A DNA stretch of 64,000 nucleotides from Sycobia sp. Sy_11 (GCA_018907035.1 JACCIC010000135.1:1171001-1235000), one strand, 5' to 3'. Shown: positions 31,984-41,386, counted from the stretch's first letter. Notes: generated by a model from the letters alone, not told the origin. A program made the numbers and translations.

Positions 31984-34900
31984 AAATAGAAACTGACAAC
32001 AGACATTTTGTAAGAGTAATGATTGGCGATTACGAAGTGTCAGCCCTTTTGGATACGGGATCTGTAAGTTCCTATGTGAGTGAACAATTGAGTGAAATCT
32101 GTATGAAATTCGGATGGCATACTGAGCCAAGTAATCGAATTGCAGTCTTGGCAAATGGCTCAGAAATAAGCCTTGGAAGAAATATTTATGGACCAATATA
32201 TGTACAAGGAAAAAGATTCCAACAAAAATTTTTAGTAATGAATGGATTGAGCCATCCTATGCTCTTAGGTATGGATACTCTAAAAAAACTTGAAATCCGT
32301 ATAATATTAAACAACTGTGAAATAAATAAATCAGTAAACAATCAAATACATCAGGTATGTACAATTGATACACCGTACGGACTACAGAATTTAAATCCCA
32401 CCGAACGTCAGAGATTAGAAAAATTTTTAAAAACAGAGATGGATAAATTTAACTTTATCAAAGGTCCTACTCCGCTCCTGCAACACGAAATCGTCGTGGA
32501 AGAAAAAACACCTATTAAACAGAAATATCGGCCAAGAAATCCGGCCATGCAAGAAATCATCAATCAGGAAGTTGATAAAATGCTAAACGAAAACGTAATT
32601 CAACCGTCAAACAGTCCGTGGAGTTCACCAGTCGTTATTGTAAAAAAGAAGGACGGAAAAGCACGATTCTGTGTGGATTTCAGAAAAGTAAATAAAGTTA
32701 CAAAGAAAGACGCTTATCCTCTTCCACAAATTAATGCGACACTAGACAAGCTAAGAGGAGCCCGATATCTATCCACATTAGATTTGAAAAATGGATATTG
32801 GCAAGTAGCTCTAACACCGGAAAGCCGTCCTGTCACTGCCTTCACCGTCGCCGGAAAAGGCCTATATGAATTCAATGTAATGCCGTTTGGCTTACACTCA
32901 GCACCGGCTACCTTCCAACGACTCTTAGACAGAGTGATTACTCCAGAAATGGCTCCGTATGCTTTCGCATATCTAGACGACATCGTAGTAGTCTCGTCTA
33001 CGTTTGAGGAACATCTACAAAAATTAAAAGAAGTTTTCAACCGATTAAGAATAGCGAAATTAAAACCTAATCCGGATAAATGCCATTTCGCCCGCTCAAG
33101 TCTAAAATATTTAGGACATATTGTAGACAAAAACGGTCTACAAACCGATCCGGAAAAGGTGGCTGCTGTACTAAATTTAGCACCACCGAAAAACATGAAA
33201 GAAATTCAGCGATTTATGGGTCTAATATCATGGTACAGACGATTTCTTAAAGATATCTCGAATGTTGCCGCACCACTACATCGACTTACTAGAAAAAAAG
33301 CTAAGTGGACCTGGGGAGAAACCGAGCAAGATGCATTTGACAAAATCAAGCAGCTTCTCACAAACGCACCCATCCTTTCCTGTCCAGACTGGAGCCGTCC
33401 GTTTATCCTGCAAACGGATGCCAGTAAAGAAGGATTGGGAGCTGCGCTTACTCAAGCATATGAGAACAACGAACGAGTCATCGCCTTTGCAAGTCGAACA
33501 CTCTCCCCAGCCGAAAAAAACTATTCCGCCACTGAGCTAGAATGTCTAGCAATTAAATGGGGTGTGTGGAAATTTCGAGATTATCTTGAAGGATATCATT
33601 TTATTGTACTCACCGACCATCAATCGCTGAAATGGCTTAATAACATAGAGAATCCTTCCGGTCGATTAGCCCGCTGGGCACTTGAATTAAGCCAGTACGA
33701 TTTCGAAATTAAATATCGTCCTGGTAAAGATAATTTATTAGCCGATACTTTATCTCGACAGCCGCTAGCCGTCGAAGCAACTACAATTAAAATAGCAGAT
33801 TGGTACGAAAAAATATACAAAAATGTGGAGAGTGATCCTGAAAACTACCCCGATTTTTGTATCATTAATGGCAGATTATATAAGCATATTTTACACACAT
33901 TAGACTTCAATGATACGAGTGAAAATTTGCAATGGATGATCTGTGTACCGAAATCCGAGCAACATAGAGTACTAAACGAAGTACATAACGATCCTACTGC
34001 CGGTCATCTAGGAATTTCGAAAACTCTGGTGAAGATATCCAAAAGTTATTACTGGCCTGGAATGCTCCGGATGACTACAAACTATGTAAGAAACTGCGAG
34101 AATTGTCATCAATTTAAATCTCAACAACAATCACCGGCTGGAAAATTGCATGCGACGTTAGTCGAACAGCCTTGGGATATCGTGGCCGTTGATCTTATAG
34201 GACCACTCCCAAGATCGTCAAGATTGAACACCTGGCTGTTAGTCATGCAGGATAAATTAACAAAATGGGTAGAATTAAAACCCTTACGAAAAGCGACTGC
34301 CGAAGCTATAACGCTGGCAGTTAAACAGCAAGTCATTCTACGTTTTGGATGCCCGAAAATTATAATTTCCGATAATGGACGACAATTCGTGTCAAAAGAA
34401 TTTACGGAAATGCTATCAAAATCTGGAATAACTCATAGAAAAACACCACCGTATACGCCGCAGTGTAATCCAGTAGAGCGAGCAAATAAAGTAATAAAAA
34501 CCATGATTTCTCAATACATAGAGAAAAATCATCGAACATGGGATTGCTATTTACTCGAGCTACAATTCGCATATAATACCGCTACATCCGAAACAACGGG
34601 ATTTACACCCGCTTACATAAATTTTGGAAGAGAATTAAGAGCACCCGGGTCTCTTGTCCAAAAATTTGGTCAAACTTGTAATATTACAGCCGAGAATCGG
34701 ATTAATAAAATACAAGAGACAATAGAACTTGTACAAAGTCAATTAGCTCGGAGCTTCCAAAAACAAAAACATTACTATGATCAAAACCGTCGAAAATGGA
34801 ACCCGGAAATCGGCGATTATGTATATAAACGCTCACACGAATTATCTAATAAATTAGACGCGTTTAACGCAAAATTAGCTCCAAAATATCTGGGTCCGTA

Positions 34901-35027
34901 TACTATTTTCAGGAAGGTATCGCCAGTTATATACGACCTGAAAGATAATAAAGGTCAAATTATTAAACATATTCATATTAAGGATCTTCGTAAAAGATAT
35001 AACAATCTAGATAAGATACCACCGTGA
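31905..35027 (+). CDS. pol: Pol polyprotein (protease, RT, RNase H, integrase) of gypsy-like element
   Basis: Expressed as a -1 frameshift fusion with Gag, entering the frame at 31923; the ATG at 31905 is probably not used. Residues counted from that ATG: aspartic protease with LLDTGS (Asp50), reverse transcriptase with LSTLDLKNGYWQV and YLDD (356-359), RNase H with QTDAS (Asp505), and integrase with zinc residues H694, H701, C731 and C734 and triad Asp763, Asp823 and Glu858, the last two 35 apart. A GPY/F-type C-terminal module ends the protein (YLGPYTIFRKV). All catalytic residues are present and the 1040 codons are unbroken, so the enzyme set may be active. Domain order with integrase last places it in Ty3/gypsy (Metaviridae). 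Confidence 0.95.
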   Translation: MQVSPVGKRQEGRAHTEPSSAQQQQLEIETDNRHFVRVMIGDYEVSALLDTGSVSSYVSEQLSEICMKFGWHTEPSNRIAVLANGSEISLGRNIYGPIYVQGKRFQQKFLVMNGLSHPMLLGMDTLKKLEIRIILNNCEINKSVNNQIHQVCTIDTPYGLQNLNPTERQRLEKFLKTEMDKFNFIKGPTPLLQHEIVVEEKTPIKQKYRPRNPAMQEIINQEVDKMLNENVIQPSNSPWSSPVVIVKKKDGKARFCVDFRKVNKVTKKDAYPLPQINATLDKLRGARYLSTLDLKNGYWQVALTPESRPVTAFTVAGKGLYEFNVMPFGLHSAPATFQRLLDRVITPEMAPYAFAYLDDIVVVSSTFEEHLQKLKEVFNRLRIAKLKPNPDKCHFARSSLKYLGHIVDKNGLQTDPEKVAAVLNLAPPKNMKEIQRFMGLISWYRRFLKDISNVAAPLHRLTRKKAKWTWGETEQDAFDKIKQLLTNAPILSCPDWSRPFILQTDASKEGLGAALTQAYENNERVIAFASRTLSPAEKNYSATELECLAIKWGVWKFRDYLEGYHFIVLTDHQSLKWLNNIENPSGRLARWALELSQYDFEIKYRPGKDNLLADTLSRQPLAVEATTIKIADWYEKIYKNVESDPENYPDFCIINGRLYKHILHTLDFNDTSENLQWMICVPKSEQHRVLNEVHNDPTAGHLGISKTLVKISKSYYWPGMLRMTTNYVRNCENCHQFKSQQQSPAGKLHATLVEQPWDIVAVDLIGPLPRSSRLNTWLLVMQDKLTKWVELKPLRKATAEAITLAVKQQVILRFGCPKIIISDNGRQFVSKEFTEMLSKSGITHRKTPPYTPQCNPVERANKVIKTMISQYIEKNHRTWDCYLLELQFAYNTATSETTGFTPAYINFGRELRAPGSLVQKFGQTCNITAENRINKIQETIELVQSQLARSFQKQKHYYDQNRRKWNPEIGDYVYKRSHELSNKLDAFNAKLAPKYLGPYTIFRKVSPVIYDLKDNKGQIIKHIHIKDLRKRYNNLDKIPP
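31923..31968 (+). promoter_or_regulatory. -1 ribosomal frameshift signal
   Basis: The slippery heptamer GGGAAAC (31923-31929) is in the correct phase (G GGA AAC in gag). After 7 bases comes a perfect 9-bp hairpin: GGGCCGAGC at 31937-31945 and GCTCGGCCC at 31960-31968, with a 14-base loop. Heptamer, spacer and stem fit known retroviral -1 signals. Gag and pol overlap in exactly this phase. Confidence 0.93.
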
Positions 35028-35072
35028 ACTCACTATATAAGGGCCGACCAGAGGCCCAAGAGTATAGTCAAA
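35028..35072 (+). other. Open in-frame linker behind pol TGA; TATA-like box and small hairpin
   Basis: The 15 codons between the pol stop TGA (35025-35027) and the ORF3 ATG contain no stop and are in the same frame. The stretch holds TATATAA (35034-35040) and GGGCC/GGCCC (35041-35057). ORF3 might therefore be made by readthrough, by reinitiation or from an internal promoter. The sequence alone cannot decide. Confidence 0.6.
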
Positions 35073-35591
35073 ATGCAGCACCCCGTCGAACAAGAACTCT
35101 GCCGTCAATTCCTGGAACTCAGTGTTCCTATCAAGTGTTATGGACTGCCATTCCATGCACTAATTAACACTGGGACACTGATGACCACGGCGTCAGCAGA
35201 AATCGGCAGGATACTTGAGCGACGTGGTGCTCGGCGTGTATACGGGGAAGCGGTTCTCCATCTTAACCGGGACCCGTTATACACCATTGATCCTGTCAAC
35301 ATTGTGTCCACATATACACTGGAGGTGGAATACACCTGCAAAGAGAAAACCAGAATAAGTAATTTCGCCATAGTCCCAGACCAGCCCGTGGACATCATTT
35401 TTGGTATGGCGGAAATCAACAAGATTGGATTTCGCGTTCTATGGAACCAAAGAAGTCCAGCAGCCCAGGAACGTCGCCGAGAAAACAGGCGACTGCATCG
35501 TAGAGCAGCCAGAAGAGTCGCCGCTAGATTGGAAGACGAAGGAATCTACACCGCCACCGACTCCGAAAATCCTAGCATCGACAGCGAGTAA
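35073..35591 (+). CDS. ORF3: protease-fold-like protein lacking the catalytic Asp
   Basis: 172 residues. An N-terminal part reads FHALINTGT, matching the flap-and-catalytic loop pattern hydrophobic-hydrophobic-D-T-G with Asn for Asp. After about 75 residues comes VDIIFGMAEINKIGFRV, matching the second conserved segment of retropepsins (hydrophobic-G-x2). The C-terminal 50 residues are Arg-rich then acidic. It therefore looks like a duplicated or captured retropepsin-type domain that cannot cut by the normal mechanism and could bind a partner, RNA or substrate. It is in frame with pol behind one TGA. The 3' side runs into a 36-base A tract at 35715-35750. The assignment rests on motif reading only. 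Confidence 0.6.
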   Translation: MQHPVEQELCRQFLELSVPIKCYGLPFHALINTGTLMTTASAEIGRILERRGARRVYGEAVLHLNRDPLYTIDPVNIVSTYTLEVEYTCKEKTRISNFAIVPDQPVDIIFGMAEINKIGFRVLWNQRSPAAQERRRENRRLHRRAARRVAARLEDEGIYTATDSENPSIDSE

Positions 35592-35714
35592 AACTGTAAG
35601 GAAAGAAATGTATAAATATTTTATTAAATTTATAGATTATATCATTTAAGTTTAAATTTTAATGTTCGAAAATGATGCTACGTGTGGAGTATTTAATATA
35701 AAGGATTAAATTTG

Positions 35715-35755
<41 letters not shown>

Positions 35756-36081
35756 CTTTTTCAAAAAAAAAAAAAAAATAAATAAATAAATAAATTTTTA
35801 TATTTTTGTTTCAATAAATTTTTTTTATTTTTTTTTTTATTTTATTAATATTATATTTTATGTTACCAAAAGAAATTTAATCATTTATATTTGCGATAAT
35901 GACATTGTAAAACCACCCAAATATTTATATATTAAGTACGAACAAGGGTTGATGCCCTCTCGAGAAAAATAAAATTTAACCCGGGGAAGGTTAAATAAAA
36001 ATTTTTTGAATAATAATTTTAAATTTAAAGTTAAATTCAAAATTATTATTCAGTACTCGTTAATACTTACTAGCGAACACT
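35592..36081 (+). other. Spacer with long poly(A) tract
   Basis: AT-rich. It carries 36 consecutive A at 35715-35750 followed by (AAAT)n, then a segment with CCCGGGGAAGG before ORF4. Nothing else is recognised. Confidence 0.6.
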
Positions 36082-36645
36082 ATGGCAAAATATGTACTTA
36101 CCCGGGCGCAGCGCGACCTGCTCGTCGCCGAGCAGGAGTTAAATAATAGGTTAAGAATTCCGGTACGTCCGCGTTTGGTCGTACCGCCAGCACGACCGCC
36201 TCGTCTGCAGGTGGAAGGCCGATGCTCTTCCATCATAAAACACGTCGGCCCGAAACCTACAGCCGTCCCGACGACACCACGGGTCAGCGAGGCGGACGTG
36301 CCTCCAGCCGACGGCGAGCAGCCCGCCCTACCGAGTAATGCACAAACGCCTGGGCCACCACGACCTGCGCCACCACTACTGCCAGCTGAGCAGACCGTTC
36401 CGCTGGGGATGCCGTCGTTACCGGCTCCCGAGTATAAGCCTCACGGTTCGGCCCCGACGGACGACACGCGTCCTTGGCATGCGTTCATCTACGATGAGGA
36501 GGCCACGTTGTTTTTCCGTCTGGGAGCCGTACGGCATCGTCAGCGCATCGGGAACCGGAGGTTCCACATGCGGATGGACGCAAAAACGAGGCATGTGAGA
36601 TGTGTCACATGCTCCGAGAAAAAGATTTGTATGTTTTACACTTTT

Positions 36646-36651
<6 letters not shown>
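36082..36651 (+). CDS. ORF4: proline-rich accessory protein with Cys-rich C-terminus
   Basis: 189 residues, GC-rich compared with its surroundings. The N-terminus is helical and charged (LTRAQRDLLVAEQELNNRL), the middle (about 25-130) is Pro/Ala-rich and likely disordered, and the C-terminal third is compact (WHAFIYDEEATLFFRLGAV, then HMRMDAKTRHVRCVTC and a final Cys) and could bind a metal. I do not recognise a family. It has no signal peptide or membrane segment, so it is not an envelope protein of the usual kind. The stop codon lies inside the start of a 29-base A run (36650-36678). An ORF in the same position exists upstream of the LTR at 22845. Confidence 0.55.
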
Positions 36652-36678
<27 letters not shown>

Positions 36679-36679
36679 C

Positions 36680-36800
36680 ACACACACATTATTTTTTATT
36701 TTTTTTAGACACATTTTTCATACACACATACCATGATTACGAACACTACAAACTTATAAATAACTAGTTCGATATCCCACACTTCAATATATATATATGC

Positions 36801-36848
<48 letters not shown>

Positions 36849-37002
36849 ATGTATATATATTACATTGTAACACTATCAAGGAAATTCGCACACCGTGTAT
36901 TTGCGAAACTATAATGATATTTTTTCTTGTTGTAAAGAGATCCTGCTCTTCTATGTTTTACAAGATAAAAAATTATACACTACGCACACGCGCCGCGCTC
37001 CC
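36680..37002. other. Low-complexity spacer, (CA)n and (TA)n
   Basis: Short (CA)n next to the A run, a (TA)n/(TATG)n tract at about 36787-36864, then mixed sequence up to the polypurine tract. No gene. Confidence 0.6.
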
Positions 37003-37017
37003 GAAAAAAGAGGGAGA
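37003..37017 (+). promoter_or_regulatory. Polypurine tract of gypsy-like element
   Basis: GAAAAAAGAGGGAGA directly before TGCGACGG. It sets the true left end of the 3' LTR at 37018, not at 37277 where similarity to the 5' LTR begins. Confidence 0.75.
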
Positions 37018-38760
37018 TGCGACGGCCAAAAACATGGCCGCGCAAATTTACTTCGAACAAAGGACTCATGTTACACGTTAAAATTTGAGATAGTATTACA
37101 TCTAATTCAGTGGATGTATTTTACAATACATACACGGAATTAGATGTATAAATTTACAAGAAAGAATATCGAATATTATTAGAAATAATATATTAAACAT
37201 ATTATTTCTATAATGATTAAATTAAGACTCGCATATATACCAAATAAACACCGAAAACCGGGCAAAGGTCGCGACGACTACTGAAGAAGGTAGTCGTCGC
37301 AACTGCCGAAACTCGAACAAGTAGAGAGAGAACGCGATATCTAGTCTCTCTCTCTCTCTACCACTAAGTTAAGTACAGCGTATGCCGTAGAGGGGATACA
37401 CTGCGCGCGGCAAGAGAACGCGCGTTCAATGTATTAGACCGGCGGCCGCTATCCCCTCTAATACATGTCGCACGCACACTATTATACGCTCTCACTGAGC
37501 AGCCTGAGCCGCAACCAATGTAGCGAACGCGCGAATACCAGCATATACAACGGGTGTCCAAAAACGAATGCACCCGCTGTATTTAATTAAATTATCTAAA
37601 ACAAATAATTTAATGTACACATAATGTATAAATATAAGTATATAAATATTTAAGCTTGTGTATATGTGTATTATTATTGTGCGCAGGACACAGGCTGCTA
37701 ATAATAACGAAATACAAAATAATAATTGTTATAATTATTATTGAATATTATAATTATTATTAATTATTATTGTTATTATTATAATTATTGTTATTATTAA
37801 TATAATTATTATAATTCGGCGCCTCGTCCGAAATTAAACGAGCGGCGACGGAATTATCCGATTATTTTGCTATAAAAAGGCCCGCAAAAGGCAAAATCGA
37901 CAGTTCGCCCGGTGAACCAACTGCCCCGAAGTTGTTTCACACGAACTCCTCCCGGAGCTAATACCTTTTCCAGAGCTCGATTTAATCCTGACTTTTTTCC
38001 TTTCCGAAATTATTAACTTGATCTCTGTTGCGAGGCGCTCCTCAAAAGACAGACGGTTAATAATTTACCTTTCCGAAGTAAACGTGATCCTGGTTGCGAG
38101 GCGCTCCTCAAAAGACCAGCAGTTTACTTATCCTTACATTTACCAATTTCTCCGAAGTTATTAGCTTGATCTCTGTTGCGAGGCGCTCCTCAAAAGACAG
38201 ACGGCTAATAACTTTACCTATCCTTAAGTAAACGTGATCCTGGTTGCGAGGCGCTCCTCAAAAGACCAGCAGTTTACTTATCCAGACCAGAAATTCTCCC
38301 CTTAACTCTTGATCCTGGTTGCGAGGCGCTCCTCAAAAGACCAGCGGAGTTAAGTTTGTTCCTTATTTTTTTACCTTTCAAATCAACCTGTCTCGATTCA
38401 TTAAATCCCCGCGTGGAAAATAACACCGGGTATTCGTGCGGAAACTAGCGCCGAATATTAGAGGCATTGCGGAAAATAGCGCAAAATTTATACAAATAAA
38501 TATATAGATCTAACTATAGTTTACCTTTATTAATTATTTTTTGTGTTTATATTGATTTGTTTCAGAATCCTGTAGATAGAGGAGCTAATTTATTTTTTCG
38601 TAAATAAATTTATATTTTTGTTATAAGAAAATTATATACTGTGTTCGTGTAATATTATTTTCCTGAAACCGCCGTCCAATCCTGAAAAACTTCCTCCCCT
38701 CTCAAAACTACCCTGGGAAGATACCGCGTAGGCTATCCCGAGGGGGATAGGAACGTTACA
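37018..38760 (+). mobile_element. 3' LTR of gypsy-like element, 1743 bp, complete
   Basis: It starts TGCGACGGCC after the polypurine tract and ends AACGTTACA. From 37277 it is the same as the 5' LTR except at one base. The first 259 bp, missing in the 5' copy, hold two inverted repeats: 37098-37147 (ACATCTAATTC/GAATTAGATGT with paired inner part) and about 37180-37210. A further pair, GCGACGACTAC at 37271-37281 and GTAGTCGTCGC at 37290-37300, straddles the point where the 5' LTR begins. TATA box at 37871. Confidence 0.85.
38007..38354 (+). ncRNA. Five tandem covarying RNA hairpins in the 3' LTR
   Basis: Exact copies of the units at 29685-30032, displaced by 8322 bases. In genomic RNA the array would be present at both ends if it lies in R as the TATA position suggests. 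Confidence 0.85.
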
Positions 38761-39013
38761 TGGTGTTAATATGTACGTAATTGTAATTAATATTATCTTT
38801 AATGTATATGGCTACTCCACCACTTGCTTTGTTTCTATCTGTTCTATTTTTATAAATTGAATTATATCCTTTTATTTTTATACAGATACCTTCTTTGAAG
38901 TGAGTCTCCTGTAGGCATATCTTTTTTGGGACTTGCTCTTTTATCAACATGTCTAAATATAGTTTTCGCTTATAGAAACCATTTAAGTTCCATTGTATTA
39001 TTTTAGTGTGCAT
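38761..39013 (-). pseudogene. LINE ORF2 start, endonuclease N-terminus
   Basis: From an ATG at 39013 the frame reads MHTKIIQWNLNGF, then LQETHFK and GGVAIYIKDNINYNYV, the typical first third of an apurinic-endonuclease-like domain (Asn of WNLNG and Glu of QETH are catalytic in the family). It stops at the gypsy-like element. ORF2 begins about 107 bases after the end of ORF1. Confidence 0.85.
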
Positions 39014-39119
39014 AATGTTTGATATTCTGAATTTGGTGTTTATTCTGAACTTGGTATTGATACATTTATATTAGCCTTCGTAGCGTGTTCTTAAAAGTTT
39101 AAATGTTCTAATTTTTTTA

Positions 39120-40407
39120 TTAATCTCGTGAATTGATTTTTTGTACTACGGTCCAGTAGATTCCAATACATTCCAGTAGAGGGTAAAGTTCTCTCACCAT
39201 TGAAGCTACTGCTTCATATTCATTCGTATATTCATCTATTGTATATTTTGTTATTTGATTTCCGTATGATTTATCAAATAAATTTACAAAACCATTATAG
39301 TTCAAGGGAAAATCGTTCTGTTTTTCAGTTATTATTTTTTGTAGTGGCATCAATAAAGTGTAGAAATCTTTTTTGGATTTGTTTTTGTTTTTGCTTTGTA
39401 CCTCTAGATTCAATTTTTTCTTTTTTATTGTAGGGGGTTTAAATTTATATTTTGCTATTTTTTCTTCATTATCTATTTGAGATAGAGAACATATACTTGA
39501 TTCTGAGTCAGAAATTTCACTTTCGTTTGTATGTGCTTGCGACGATGATGAAGTTGATAATACACGTTTCGGTGTAAATTTCGTAGAATTCTTAACTATT
39601 ATAAGATCGTTAATATCGTGTTGATTATGCGTATATATATTTATAGGTTCTTCTGTCCTCTTTGGGATTTCGTATTCTGTTTCTGTTTGTGTTTGGATTT
39701 CTGTGTTGATGTTATTTTCATTGATCATTGTTGGGCAAAATTTTTGAACGTGTCCTTCTTTTTTGCAGATAAAACATCTGACGCCTTCTGTAAGAAATAC
39801 CTAATACGTCATATTTTCGTAGTTAATTGCAATTGATCCCGGAATTTTTGTTACATCGTCTGGGTGTATATATATTTGCCTCCGGAAACTCCAGGTCTGA
39901 GTTAAACCTAGTTCGTGCATTTCGGCTCTAATGAAAGACATTTTAGATTCAAGACGATCTTTAAATTCTTTTTGTTTATTTTCAATTATATCGTTTGGTA
40001 TTTTAGGGTATACATTTGACAGTGTTATTTTTTTTTGCACAAGACGATAGAGGGATAATATCTGTATAATTTTCGTCTAATTTTATAACTTTATGATTTT
40101 CAATTAGGTTATCCGCAATTTTTTTTGACGCTAGATACATGCATATACGACTAGATGCAATTCTAGAAATGAATCTGATATTCGCTGGTTGAGTTAATTT
40201 TATTATTTCACTTACATATTGCTTAATCGAGTATCCTTCTAGTGCTTGCATGACTATTGTTTGGTCTCGTTTCATAAATGTTACACTTTGCGTTGCTTTT
40301 GCGTAATTTATTTTTTGCTGGTTGATTCCTCTGTATTCAGAAGAACTCTTCCCTTGTAGATTTGGAGGCTGTCTCCCTCCATGAGAGGAGGGGCTCATTT
40401 CCCTCAC
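39120..40407 (-). pseudogene. LINE ORF1 (nucleic-acid-binding, CCHC knuckle), broken
   Basis: Three open pieces follow one another on the minus strand: 40407-40003 (starting MREMSPSSHGGRQPP), 40040-39801 (KEFKDRLESKMSFIRAEMHELG) and 39728-39120. Just before the last piece, near 39785-39735, the frame encodes CFICKKEGHVQKFC, a single CCHC zinc knuckle. ORF1 proteins of this clade bind LINE RNA in the ribonucleoprotein. Frameshifts near 40020 and 39790 disable it. Confidence 0.75.
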
Positions 40408-40440
40408 TTAACTCACTTAATAGCTTTTAAACTTTTTCCC

Positions 40441-40866
40441 AGATTGATTTTGAATTTACCAAATTTATATAAACATACTCACTCGTAAGTGGGAGTGTTT
40501 ACTAATACGTCTGAACGCTTAGCCGGTTTGGAAAAGACTGATTATATTATTAATAATAAGAAGAATTAAAAATTATGTTAGGAAAAATAATTATTTAAGT
40601 AACTTTTAGATAATAGAAATAATTTTATTTTTAGTTTACATATTTATTTGCTTTCTTATATTATATACAAAATATATATTTTAAAATTTGTCATTGTTTT
40701 ATTTGCTTTTTTTAATAATAATTTTAATTCTTCATGAATTTTTTTGGCTTTTTCAGCTGCATTTTTTTAGCTATTTTCTTTTCTTGTTGAAATTTTTTTA
40801 ATTTTATCATTTTTTCTTTTTATTTGTCTTTTTAATTTCTCTCTCCTTTTTTCTTTCTCTTCCTTC
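40441..40866 (-). other. A/K-codon-rich stretch, possible frameshifted coiled coil
   Basis: The minus strand shows Lys/Glu-rich words in changing frames (KKEEKEKRREIKK, KFQQEKKIAKK, AEKAKKIHEELKLLLKKA). They could be the broken continuation of the small frame at 40867-41070 or just AT-rich chance. Confidence 0.25.
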
Positions 40867-41070
40867 TTACTTAGGTATGCGAACTTCAGACGGCAGTATT
40901 GCTGAATCTTTTTTCGCATTTCTTTTCTGTTCTTTAATAATTTTTGATGACCAATTTAAATTGATTTTAAAAGGAGTGTGAATTTTTGGAGCAATATCTT
41001 TATTCTCATTATTACAAACAGTTTCAACTAGAATATATACATTTAAGAGTGTAATAAGCATTTTCATCAT
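40867..41070 (-). CDS. Small hypothetical protein with a signal-like N-terminus
   Basis: 67 residues. MMKMLITLLNVYILVETVC looks like a cleavable signal peptide, followed by a polar, Lys-rich part (SSKIIKEQKRNAKKDS). The stop lies in CCTAAGTAAGAA, which also reads as a splice donor (AA/GTAAGA), so the frame may be a first exon. No family is recognised. It may belong with the exons at 41253-41311 and 41788-41864, although these lie upstream of it. Confidence 0.3.
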   Translation of the reverse strand: MMKMLITLLNVYILVETVCNNENKDIAPKIHTPFKINLNWSSKIIKEQKRNAKKDSAILPSEVRIPK

Positions 41071-41252
41071 GTATTTAAATAGATAAAAAGGAAATCAATA
41101 AAGTCAATACTTTTATTTTCATTCATTACTATTGCAACAAATGAAATGCAATTAGATTGTTGTATAATTATTGTACATATATTTTGGATATCTTTCAGTT
41201 CTATATGGTTATTATTTGTTAAAATATAATCTGAAAATAAAATCTCTGTAGT

Positions 41253-41311
41253 TTAAGTGTCTTTAGATTTTTTAGTCGGACTATCATAATCATGACTACC
41301 ATCTTTACTTT
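41253..41311 (-). CDS. Possible terminal exon of an unknown gene
   Basis: On the minus strand a good acceptor (TTCTATTACAG) is followed by a frame reading SKDGSHDYDSPTKKSKDT and a TAA. The acidic and Lys-rich tail is plausible protein sequence. A candidate upstream exon lies at 41788-41864 but its phase does not fit directly. Confidence 0.3.
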
Positions 41312-41386
41312 CTGTAATAGAAATATATACTGTAAATAATTATTTATTTGTTATACTGTCTTTTTATTATATATAATAATAAATAT

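Larger units (their letters stand above)
38761..40440 (-). mobile_element. I-clade-like LINE, 5' part
   Basis: It continues the LINE at 25786-28954, on the far side of the gypsy-like element. It holds ORF1 and the first 85 codons of ORF2. The right end is not sharply defined; the ORF1 ATG is at 40407. Between the last ORF2 residues here and the first residues at 28954, most of the endonuclease domain (estimated 100-130 codons) is missing. Confidence 0.75.

Noticed and set aside
33262..33540. Second gene overlapping pol in another frame
   Set aside because: It is a shadow frame within the reverse transcriptase/RNase H coding region without its own motifs; other such frames in gag and pol were also discarded.
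36865..36870. Left end of the 3' LTR at TGTAAC, which complements the GTTACA end
   Set aside because: It follows a (TA)n tract without any purine tract, so the match of six bases is probably chance.
37277..37282. Left end of the 3' LTR placed at the start of similarity (TGAAGAAGG)
   Set aside because: No polypurine tract precedes it and no target duplication fits; the TG at 37018 after GAAAAAAGAGGGAGA is better.
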